Positions 1 through 6,113 of a DNA stretch of 19,723 nt are shown piece by piece. The position numbers and the translations under genes were made by a program. The notes beneath the pieces are model-generated. The model ran no database searches and was not told the origin of the DNA. It saw only the letters and a program-made list of their open reading frames with translations. Source of the DNA: Candidatus Bipolaricaulota bacterium (lineage in GTDB: Bacteria; Bipolaricaulota; Bipolaricaulia; UBA7950; UBA9294); assembly GCA_030612485.1 (NCBI GenBank), contig JAUWNS010000025.1, positions 1 to 19,723 on the forward strand, read 5' to 3'. Within the stretch, counting starts at the first letter, position 1, and the number at the start of each line of letters is the position of its first letter.

Positions 1-576
1 GCGGTATCTGGGGCCGTCTTATTGGTCATCTCGCCATGGGTGCCGAGCACTCCCTTTTCAAGCCTCTTGACAGTCTGGTTGCGATGGATTGCTGACTTTC
101 TTCCAGGATTTCTCTTTGTCGGCACGCACGATGGGTTTGTCTCCGCGTGTCTTCCGTTCATCGGAGCAGTAGCCCTGATCTACCCAATCCTTGCATTTTG
201 CGATCAAGTGCTCGAAACGCGGAAGCCCTTTGTCTGGATTACGAGGACAACAGGGGCCCTCATGTTCCTCCTCTCGGGGATGGCCATTGTCGATGCTACG
301 CTTCCCATGGGCACACAGTGGAAACTCGGTCAGATTGCAGTGGCCTGCGGAATCGGAATACTCCTTGCCATGTTCGGTATCCGGCTGCATAGCGCGCGCG
401 TTTTCTCATCCCGAATTCGGACGATCGGCGTCACGTTCGTCATTGCCGGGGTCTGCATCGCCTCATTTGTCCTTCTCCCCGTCGGGCTCCTCGTGCTATC
501 TGTGACGTACATCGTGCTCGCGATCGTGCTTGCAAAAAGAGAGCCCGCCCGCATCTCTCCCGCCAAACCTCGATAG
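1..576 (+). CDS. Membrane protein of unknown function, 3' part
   Basis: The frame is open from the first base of the window, so the gene probably begins upstream. The first canonical start inside the window, TTG at 22, falls within a hydrophobic segment and has no convincing ribosome binding site. About 190 codons are visible. They encode five or six hydrophobic segments, for example around FVSACLPFIGAVALIYPILA, ALMFLLSGMAIVDA and LLVLSVTYIVLAIVLA, and end in a short basic tail (KREPARISPAKPR). I recognise no family motif. It runs toward the minus-strand ABC operon, so it is not part of that unit. That it is an integral membrane protein is well supported; its function is unknown. Confidence 0.6.
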   Translation, partial: AVSGAVLLVISPWVPSTPFSSLLTVWLRWIADFLPGFLFVGTHDGFVSACLPFIGAVALIYPILAFCDQVLETRKPFVWITRTTGALMFLLSGMAIVDATLPMGTQWKLGQIAVACGIGILLAMFGIRLHSARVFSSRIRTIGVTFVIAGVCIASFVLLPVGLLVLSVTYIVLAIVLAKREPARISPAKPR

Positions 577-604
577 TCAATCCAATGAGCAGGAAGAGGT
601 GGAA

Positions 605-736
605 TCACGTCTTTATTTTTGGTGTTTTCCCCACTTCGGTAGTGCGGTTCGCGATGATGCTGAAGCAGTCCCGCCCCACGAAGTCAGCCACCTCTTTGAG
701 TCTATGCTTGTGAACGTGAACGGCCCAGACAGTCAA
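605..736 (-). CDS. Small 43-residue ORF downstream of the ABC importer genes
   Basis: A TTG codon at 736 follows AGGAG (746-742) with a 5-nt gap and opens 43 codons ending in TGA. The peptide begins MTVWAVHVHKHRLKEVADF and ends VGKTPKIKT. It is basic, has one Cys and no membrane segment. About two thirds of its third codon positions are G or C and its first positions are purine-rich, as in nearby real genes. The other frames here look less gene-like. It starts 41 nt after the stop of the last ABC permease on the same strand, so it could be the last gene of that transcript. I do not recognise the family. It could be a genuine small protein or the remnant of a longer gene. Confidence 0.4.
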   Translation of the reverse strand: MTVWAVHVHKHRLKEVADFVGRDCFSIIANRTTEVGKTPKIKT

Positions 737-777
737 TCCTTCTCCTATGAATATCAAGGAAAAGGACCCTGATGCTG

Positions 778-1446
778 TTACTGATATTCGGTGGGGGCGC
801 CCAATCCTGGTATGCGAACGCGCCGCTCCAACAAGCGAAGTAATGTAGAAACTATGAAGACGATCGCAAGGTAGAACAGGGCGACGATAATGAATACCTC
901 GAAGTAGTTAAAATTGCGAGAAGCCAGTCGTTTACCCTGTCCCATTAGATCGAGAAGTGTTACGGTGTAGACGATCGAGGAGTATTTCAGCATCAGAATG
1001 AATTCGTTCGACCATGAGGGAAGGACCAGCCGGAATGCCTGCGGAAGGATAACATACCGAATCGCCTGTGGAAGGCTCATTCCTAGGGATCGCGCCGCGA
1101 ACATCTGTCCTCCGCGAACCGCTTGGATTGCCCCTCGGAAGTACTCGGCTTGGTAGGCCGCGGTGTTCAATCCTAAGGCCAGAATCCCACTGGCAAGTGC
1201 CGAAAGCTTGATTCCCCAGTTCGGAAAGCCGTAATAAACGATGAACAGCTGGACTAGAAGTGGAGTGCCACGGAATATCTGAATGTACACGCTGCAGATA
1301 ATTCGTAAAACGCGATTCCCATAGACCCTGGAAAGAGCAAGCAGTACTCCAAGAACGATTCCGATCGCGATGCACGTGAACGTGATCTGAAGAGTGAGAG
1401 GGAGACCCTTCGCCAGTGTCTCAACCCATTCCCATTTAAAAACCAT
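778..1446 (-). CDS. Polar amino-acid ABC transporter permease (HisM/GlnP family), second permease
   Basis: This is a 222-residue inner-membrane permease, a usual length for the polar amino-acid uptake family (HAAT). It has about five membrane segments, the family sequence RGTPLLVQLF near residues 59-68, and the cytoplasmic EAA loop around residues 105-137 (GAIQAVRGGQMFAARSLGMS), which docks on the ATPase. The ATG overlaps the stop codon of the upstream ATPase by one base (TGATG), and GGAG lies about 10 nt before it, so the two are probably translationally coupled. Together with the permease at 2220-2951 it should form a heterodimeric channel. The substrate cannot be read from the sequence; a polar amino acid is inferred from the family. 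Confidence 0.93.
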   Translation of the reverse strand: MVFKWEWVETLAKGLPLTLQITFTCIAIGIVLGVLLALSRVYGNRVLRIICSVYIQIFRGTPLLVQLFIVYYGFPNWGIKLSALASGILALGLNTAAYQAEYFRGAIQAVRGGQMFAARSLGMSLPQAIRYVILPQAFRLVLPSWSNEFILMLKYSSIVYTVTLLDLMGQGKRLASRNFNYFEVFIIVALFYLAIVFIVSTLLRLLERRVRIPGLGAPTEYQ

Positions 1447-2192
1447 CAGTCCGTCTCTCCGTACAGCTCGGTTATCTTGTTGAGAAACTCTCCTGTCCGT
1501 TTATGTTTCGGGGCGGAGAACATCTGTTGGGGATTCCCCTGTTCGGCGATCACCCCGTGTTCCATGAAGATGATCTCATCGGCGACCGCGCGGGCAAATC
1601 CCATCTCGTGTGTGACCACGAGCATCGTCATCCCGCCCTTTGCAAGACTGATCATGACTTCGAGGACCTCCCCGATCAGCTCCGGGTCGAGGGCCGAGGT
1701 CGGTTCGTCAAACAGGATGAGCTTGGGGCGCATGGCGTACGCCCTGGCGATAGACACGCGCTGTTGCTGCCCTCCGGAGAGCTGCGCGGGGTAGGCATCA
1801 GCCTTGTCCTCTAATCCGACCCGGGTAAGCTCCCCCATCGCCAGCTTCGTTGCTTCCTCCTTGCCCATCCCCTTGACCTTAATCGGGCCGATCCTAACAT
1901 TCTTCAGGGCGGTCAGGTGGGAGAAGAGGTTAAAGCTCTGGAAGACAAAGCCGATCTGCGCGCGTAGATCGTTGATCTTCGCATGCGCGTGCGTGATCTC
2001 TGCCCCGTCGAGCCATACATGTCCCTTTTCCGGCGGGCTCAACTGGTTTATGCAACGGAGGAGCGTGCTCTTCCCTGTGCCCGATGGGCCAATAATCACT
2101 TTGGTCTCACCCTTCTTCATCTCGAACGAGACACCTGTGAGCACGTGCTCTTTCCCATAGCTCTTGTGAATGTCTTCAACGCGTAGCAGCAT
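1446..2192 (-). CDS. Polar amino-acid ABC transporter ATP-binding protein (GlnQ/HisP family)
   Basis: This 248-residue ATPase powers the importer from the cytoplasmic side. All nucleotide-binding elements are intact: Walker A GPSGTGKS (35-42), Q-loop Q85 in FVFQSFNLF, signature LSGGQQQR from residue 138, Walker B LILFDEP (158-164) and the switch His195 in VVTHE. This set is diagnostic of the HisP/GlnQ subfamily. The ATG is preceded by GGGGAG at a 5-nt spacing. It lies 27 nt after the first permease and overlaps the second by one base, giving the order binding protein, permease, ATPase, permease. Specificity (Gln, Arg, His, Glu and so on) cannot be decided from an ATPase, so no gene symbol is given. 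Confidence 0.96.
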   Translation of the reverse strand: MLLRVEDIHKSYGKEHVLTGVSFEMKKGETKVIIGPSGTGKSTLLRCINQLSPPEKGHVWLDGAEITHAHAKINDLRAQIGFVFQSFNLFSHLTALKNVRIGPIKVKGMGKEEATKLAMGELTRVGLEDKADAYPAQLSGGQQQRVSIARAYAMRPKLILFDEPTSALDPELIGEVLEVMISLAKGGMTMLVVTHEMGFARAVADEIIFMEHGVIAEQGNPQQMFSAPKHKRTGEFLNKITELYGETD

Positions 2193-2219
2193 ACTGACTC
2201 CCCGTCTATCGCAACGATC

Positions 2220-2951
2220 TCACCGCGGTGTCCCTGTTATCTCTCGTCTCTGCCGCCGCGTCATCTTCCTCACTTGATCGGTTCCCGGCATCTGCAACCC
2301 GGGAATCCTTAGCTTCCGTTCCGCGATTCCCATTGCTGCGTTCCCAGTAAGTGTCAGAGCCATGAATACCAATGCGACGAACACCAATACCAACATTGCC
2401 AAATCGTAATGCGTATCGTAGACGATCCGAGCCGTACGCAGGATCTCGTTGAAGCCGACCGCGTAGGCGAGCGTCGTGTCCTTGATGACCGATGAGAACT
2501 CGTTTGTCCAACCGGGTATCGACAAGCGAAATGCCTGAGGGAGGATGATGGTGAAGATCGCCCGAATCTGGCTCATCCCCATCGACCGTGCAGCCATCAT
2601 CTGACCGCTTGGGATTGACTGAATCGCACCTCGGAAGATCTGCGATTGATACGCCGACGATCGGAAGCCGAGTGCCAGCGTGGCAGCAGCGAATCCTGAG
2701 ATGTCAACTCCGAATCGAGGCGGACCGTAATAGAACAAGAACAGAAGAACGAGCGCGGGGATGCTGCGGAAGATCCACTCATAGATCCGTGCCAGGATCC
2801 CGAAGAACCGCCCTCCATAGACTTGTAGCAGGGCAACAATCGTCCCCACCACAAACCCCACCGCTATTAACCCAAACAGCAGCTCTATGTTGATCAACGA
2901 CGCACGTAGCAAATTAGGAATGAATGGCCCAAGTCTTGCAAGGCTCTCGAT
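2220..2951 (-). CDS. Polar amino-acid ABC transporter permease (HisM/GlnP family), first permease, probable ATC start
   Basis: The permease is recognised by membrane segments, a RSIPALVLLF element near residues 62-71 and the EAA loop at about 108-140 (GAIQSIPSGQMMAARSMGMS). The first canonical start in frame is TTG at 2912, but it has no ribosome binding site and would remove the usual N-terminal segment. Reading from ATC at 2951 adds MESLARLGPFIPN, which matches the normal family N-terminus, and AAGGAG lies at 2964-2959 with a 7-nt gap. Between the upstream TAG and 2912 there is no ATG, GTG or TTG in frame. I therefore place the start at ATC, giving 243 residues. The C-terminal tail (RKMTRRQRREITGTPR) is longer and more basic than in the partner permease. 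Confidence 0.9.
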   Translation of the reverse strand: MESLARLGPFIPNLLRASLINIELLFGLIAVGFVVGTIVALLQVYGGRFFGILARIYEWIFRSIPALVLLFLFYYGPPRFGVDISGFAAATLALGFRSSAYQSQIFRGAIQSIPSGQMMAARSMGMSQIRAIFTIILPQAFRLSIPGWTNEFSSVIKDTTLAYAVGFNEILRTARIVYDTHYDLAMLVLVFVALVFMALTLTGNAAMGIAERKLRIPGLQMPGTDQVRKMTRRQRREITGTPR

Positions 2952-2978
2952 GCTGATTCTCCTTTTTTGCCAACGAAC

Positions 2979-3011
2979 CGACTGGGAACCACAAAGAGAG
3001 GCTCCCAGTCG
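2979..3011 (-). promoter_or_regulatory. Stem-loop between the binding-protein and permease genes
   Basis: A perfect 9-bp inverted repeat (CGACTGGGA at 2979-2987 and TCCCAGTCG at 3003-3011) encloses a 15-nt loop in the 86-nt gap between the binding-protein stop and the permease start. On the transcribed strand it is not followed by a T run, so it is not a classic intrinsic terminator. Stem-loops here are common in importer operons, where they protect the upstream binding-protein mRNA and lower permease output. That role is inferred from position. Confidence 0.6.
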
Positions 3012-3037
3012 CCTAAGATCGTTCTAAAACTCCTAGA

Positions 3038-3946
3038 TCAGAGGCCCAGTTCGGCTTTCATACAATCGATGAAGCCAACAAGATCTCCGCCAAGAATATA
3101 TTCCTTACACGTGATCCATGCCGCCGTGATATCGGCGGGATCGGGTTCAAAATAGATCTTCAGCAGGCTGTCGATGAAACTGCCCTCGGCAACGACCAAT
3201 TCCTGAAGACCGCCGGCTGCGTCAACCACCGTTAAACCCAGCGTCGCTAGAGCGTCGTTGATTTGCGGAAGAAGACCGTTTGGATCGCCGTCAGCTACGA
3301 GAAAGCCGAAGTACTCGTACGTGTTGATAATTCCAGCAATCGTCAGCACATCTGGAAAAGCAGTGATGGATGCCGATGATGCCGGCTCGTCCTGAATGAC
3401 CGCATCAAGGCGCCCGTTAACCAGATCGAGGATTGCTGCTGGGTAGGTCTCGTATCCGAGGATAGTCATCCCAAATGCACCGAGATTGTCTTCACCCCAC
3501 CATAATCCGGTTGTGGAATTCTGGGCGCCGGCAGTTTTGTTCGCACCTTCGCCAGCGAGTGCTGTGATGATGTTCAAACCCGAATCTTTCCGGATTACGA
3601 CTGCTTGATTTGACAGGAAGTATGGACCGGAAAAATCGATTGTCTCTTCGCGCTCCGCTGTGATCGTGAAACCTGATGCACCGATGTGTGCGCGGCCTGT
3701 TCGAACTTCCTCGATAATCGCATCGAAAGCGACATTTTGGATCTCAATCTCGAAGCCGGCTGTGATTGCAACAGCGCGGATGAGATCGAGATCAAATCCG
3801 AAAAACTCACCATCATCTGTGATCATCTCAAACGGCTTCCACGGGATGTCCGAGGCGACGATGTATTTATCTTGCGCCAGGACGAGTCCTCCTCCGAGCA
3901 ACACCACTAGACTCAGTACGGTCAAGCCAATCAGCAACTTCTTCAT
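3038..3946 (-). CDS. Polar amino-acid ABC transporter substrate-binding protein (family 3)
   Basis: A 302-residue exported binding protein that captures an amino acid in the periplasm and delivers it to the permease pair. It begins with a signal peptide (MKKLLIGLTVLSLVV, then a Gly/Leu/Val stretch ending VLA before QDKY) and has no lipobox Cys. Family signatures are GFDLDLIRAVA and ASGFTITAERE followed by IDFSGPYF, which includes the Arg that grips the ligand carboxylate. ATG at 3946 was chosen over GTG at 3955 because AAGGAGG (3963-3957) sits 10 nt before the ATG but only 1 nt before the GTG. The C-terminus extends beyond the usual 240-270 residues and holds the only two Cys of the protein (280 and 295), a possible disulfide. 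The ligand is unknown. Confidence 0.95.
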   Translation of the reverse strand: MKKLLIGLTVLSLVVLLGGGLVLAQDKYIVASDIPWKPFEMITDDGEFFGFDLDLIRAVAITAGFEIEIQNVAFDAIIEEVRTGRAHIGASGFTITAEREETIDFSGPYFLSNQAVVIRKDSGLNIITALAGEGANKTAGAQNSTTGLWWGEDNLGAFGMTILGYETYPAAILDLVNGRLDAVIQDEPASSASITAFPDVLTIAGIINTYEYFGFLVADGDPNGLLPQINDALATLGLTVVDAAGGLQELVVAEGSFIDSLLKIYFEPDPADITAAWITCKEYILGGDLVGFIDCMKAELGL

Positions 3947-3972
3947 ACTACACACACCTCCTTAATAGGGTC

Positions 3973-4002
3973 ACCGTAACACAATTCGCGCTGAAAAGTC
4001 AA
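3973..4002 (-). promoter_or_regulatory. Probable sigma-70-type promoter of the ABC importer operon
   Basis: On the minus strand TTGACT (4002-3997) and TACGGT (3978-3973) are separated by 18 nt. The -35 matches consensus at five of six positions; the -10 keeps the key TA...T bases. Transcription would begin near 3966, just ahead of the AAGGAGG at 3963-3957, giving a leader of about 20 nt. Confidence 0.55.
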
Positions 4003-4027
4003 GGGGTTCGTACTCCATTGAGAGACG

Positions 4028-4209
4028 GTGTCGGTTGCGCACGTTCTTACGCGCTTTTCCGAAAACTGAGCAAGCTCGCGGTTCTCGCGGGACCGGATCT
4101 AACCGACACTTGTCCTTTCCTGTAGAGACAAATCCACGATCTGCGTCTCTCTGATTTCCTCTCACCTCCTCCGGTGGACGATTAGAATTCTATTCACGAT
4201 GAAGGAGGT
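4028..4209. promoter_or_regulatory. Structured intergenic leader with possible Shine-Dalgarno sequestration
   Basis: Most of the 267-nt gap between the divergent importer and barrel genes can fold. GTGTCGGTT (4028-4036) pairs perfectly with AACCGACAC (4101-4109) around a 64-nt insert, which itself holds a direct repeat of CTCGCGG. Nearer the barrel gene, ACCTCCT (4164-4170) is perfectly complementary to AGGAGGT (4203-4209), which contains its Shine-Dalgarno. A competing hairpin, CACC (4163-4166) with GGTG (4173-4176), would release that site. TAGAATTCTA at 4183-4192 is a perfect palindrome that reads as a -10-like TAGAAT on both strands, without a clear -35. Whether transcription starts upstream of the fold cannot be decided here. 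Confidence 0.35.
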
Positions 4210-4213
4210 TATC

Positions 4214-5416
4214 ATGCCGCGGATCTACTCCCGCCTCATGGTTTTGTTAATGCTGATTGTCTTGTCGATAACGGGGGGGCTTGCCCTGGCTGACGATGTT
4301 TGTTGTTCCGATGGTCCGGGCCTTGGGTTCTCTGGGAGTGTTGGGCTCGAATTCACGTTCACCCCAATCCCTCCTCTCTCGTACAACATCGAGTCCGGCT
4401 TGACCCTGTCGTTCAGTGTGGCCGGGTTCACTTTTGAGTCGGAGACGGTCTTTGACTTATCGGGGTTCCAGGCGCAGGGGTTTGGCGTGACAGTCGACCT
4501 CGGCGCGGCGCAGATCTATGAAGAAATCCTGTTTGACCCCTATTTTAGTTGGAACCAGTTAGGGGTTGATGTGCAGTTTCCCGGGGTGCAAGTCGGCCTC
4601 GACTTAATCCTCGCCAATATTGGTTCGGTCCAGACCCCGGACTACAGCATGGGAACGGTCCTCGAACTTTCGAGTGGGATCCTCTGTGGATTCTCCATCA
4701 CCACGCTAACCGGATTTGGCGCGGTCGATCTGGTGAACATTCTCGACGGGATCGAAGCACCATTCTCGCACGACCTGTTGGGGCTCTTTATCCACCTCAA
4801 TTCCCTGTTTGGGACTGCACCGGACCTCAGGGTGACGATCGTCCCTGGCTTCTACTTTGAGGAGGAGCTGGTACGTCTGGAGATGGACTATGCAGGGTTG
4901 ATTTCGAGCAGCAGCACGTGGGTCGATCTGTTCGGTTTCTCCAAGGAGACCATCGAGTTTGGGTATCGATTTGAAGAACCGACACTCGCCTTTCTTACCG
5001 TTGTCAGCTTCGATGATACGATCTCGATCAGCGGGCTCAATTTCATCCTGGACTTTCAGATCGAGATGGTACGGTTTACGGCTAAGACAAGTTTCGTTGC
5101 CCCGACTACTCCCATGCCGATTCCGATCGTATTCGACGGTCAAGGGTTCGCTATCTCAGTTGATATATGCGGAGTCATCCTTACTTTGGAGACCGATTTC
5201 GATGAGACCTTCCTCTTCGAGCGACAGCTCATCGCGCTCGAAGCGACGATCGATCCGGTCCACTTCGCCAGTCTCACCTCTTTCGATGGATTAGGCTTCT
5301 CCGGTCAGTGGCTGCGAGCCGATGTGGCATTCGGCGGCATAACCTTGTACACCACGGCCGCGTTCGACTATAGCGGGATCAACGAGGTCTCATTCGGATT
5401 TGAGTTGACGTTCTAG
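4214..5416 (+). CDS. Exported beta-strand-rich protein, probable outer-membrane beta-barrel
   Basis: A 400-residue protein with a signal peptide: basic start MPRIYSR, then a hydrophobic stretch ending GLALA before DDVCC. The mature part is almost wholly short alternating hydrophobic/polar segments rich in Gly, Phe, Ser and Thr (for example GFSGSVGLEFTF, GLTLSFSVAGFTF, INEVSFGFELTF). It ends in Phe after an amphipathic strand, the classical signal for barrel assembly into an outer membrane. I recognise no named porin family. ATG at 4214 is preferred to ATG at 4199 because AAGGAGG at 4202-4208 overlaps the first and sits 5 nt before the second. Four Cys occur (two adjacent at the mature N-terminus). 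It is 4 nt upstream of the sigma-like gene and probably co-transcribed with it. Confidence 0.75.
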   Translation: MPRIYSRLMVLLMLIVLSITGGLALADDVCCSDGPGLGFSGSVGLEFTFTPIPPLSYNIESGLTLSFSVAGFTFESETVFDLSGFQAQGFGVTVDLGAAQIYEEILFDPYFSWNQLGVDVQFPGVQVGLDLILANIGSVQTPDYSMGTVLELSSGILCGFSITTLTGFGAVDLVNILDGIEAPFSHDLLGLFIHLNSLFGTAPDLRVTIVPGFYFEEELVRLEMDYAGLISSSSTWVDLFGFSKETIEFGYRFEEPTLAFLTVVSFDDTISISGLNFILDFQIEMVRFTAKTSFVAPTTPMPIPIVFDGQGFAISVDICGVILTLETDFDETFLFERQLIALEATIDPVHFASLTSFDGLGFSGQWLRADVAFGGITLYTTAAFDYSGINEVSFGFELTF

Positions 5417-5420
5417 TCTG

Positions 5421-6092
5421 ATGGCCGAAGACGAAAGAGAGATCTCGGAACTCACGATGGGAGAGCTCCTGTCCCTTCTCGGGGTGGAAGGAACCGATCA
5501 AGATGTAATCCGTGCGCAAATCCTCGATAGGATGACCCACTTGATCGATGAGGTGGTTGAGGAGACATTTTCACACAGCGGTTTCTCACACGAAGAACTC
5601 TTCCGCGCTGGGTACCTGGGGTTGCTGAACGCCACTTACAACGTCGAGCTGGCACACGAGAAGGACTTCAGTGAATACGCGAAGAACCTGATTCGAGGGG
5701 AGATCCGCCAGCACATCCGCGAGCGCGTGAACCGCTCGCAGTTCCCCCGTTGGTTGAAGGACTTGAACCGCCGTATCGAGGAGACACAAGTACGCCTTCT
5801 CCATCAGGAGGGACGCTTGCCGACACTCGCCGAACTCTCCAGCGCGATCAACATCACAGAGGAAGGGATCGCGGAGATCTTCAAGGCACGCGAGGCTCTG
5901 AACTACATCTCGCTCGGCGAGGAAGAGCGCTTAAACGACCCAGCCCCCGTCATCGACATCACGAAGATCAGGAACAAGAGAAAAGAACCGTTCCCCTTAG
6001 AGTATCGGATCAGGATCGCGGCAGCGCTGGAGAAACTCGGCGACCTACAGCAATTCCTGTTCAAGAGCCTCTTCCCGCTAACGGGGGAGTGA
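5421..6092 (+). CDS. Sigma-70-family-like protein lacking region 4
   Basis: A 223-residue cytoplasmic protein. Residues about 32-104 resemble sigma region 2 (HEELFRAGYLGLLNA, then FSEYAKNLIRGEIRQHIRER, corresponding to the core-binding and -10 recognition helices). Residues about 108-165 resemble region 3 (FPRWLKDLNRRIEE, then GRLPTLAELSSAINITEEGI), as in the SigB/SigF/FliA type. The C-terminus starts like region 4.1 (YRIRIAAALEKLGDLQQFLF) but stops at once, so there is no region 4.2 helix-turn-helix for the -35 element. The start has no clear Shine-Dalgarno and lies 4 nt after the barrel gene, which suggests coupling. It could be a truncated sigma, a specialised regulator or a sigma mimic. 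The domain assignment is good; activity is uncertain. Confidence 0.7.
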   Translation: MAEDEREISELTMGELLSLLGVEGTDQDVIRAQILDRMTHLIDEVVEETFSHSGFSHEELFRAGYLGLLNATYNVELAHEKDFSEYAKNLIRGEIRQHIRERVNRSQFPRWLKDLNRRIEETQVRLLHQEGRLPTLAELSSAINITEEGIAEIFKAREALNYISLGEEERLNDPAPVIDITKIRNKRKEPFPLEYRIRIAAALEKLGDLQQFLFKSLFPLTGE

Positions 6093-6113
6093 TTTCGCTT
6101 TCGTTCAAATAGG

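Noticed and set aside
530..772. 80-codon plus-strand frame after the first membrane gene
   Set aside because: It overlaps the membrane gene's end, has no ribosome binding site, and the opposite-strand 43-codon frame has better codon-position statistics.
3971..4165. Short minus-strand frame after a strong GGAGGAGG
   Set aside because: It covers the importer promoter and the long-range stem, its composition is not protein-like (Arg-rich, no motif), and the GTG overlaps the purine run. The GGAGGAGG is better explained as the complement of the CCTCCTCC leader element.
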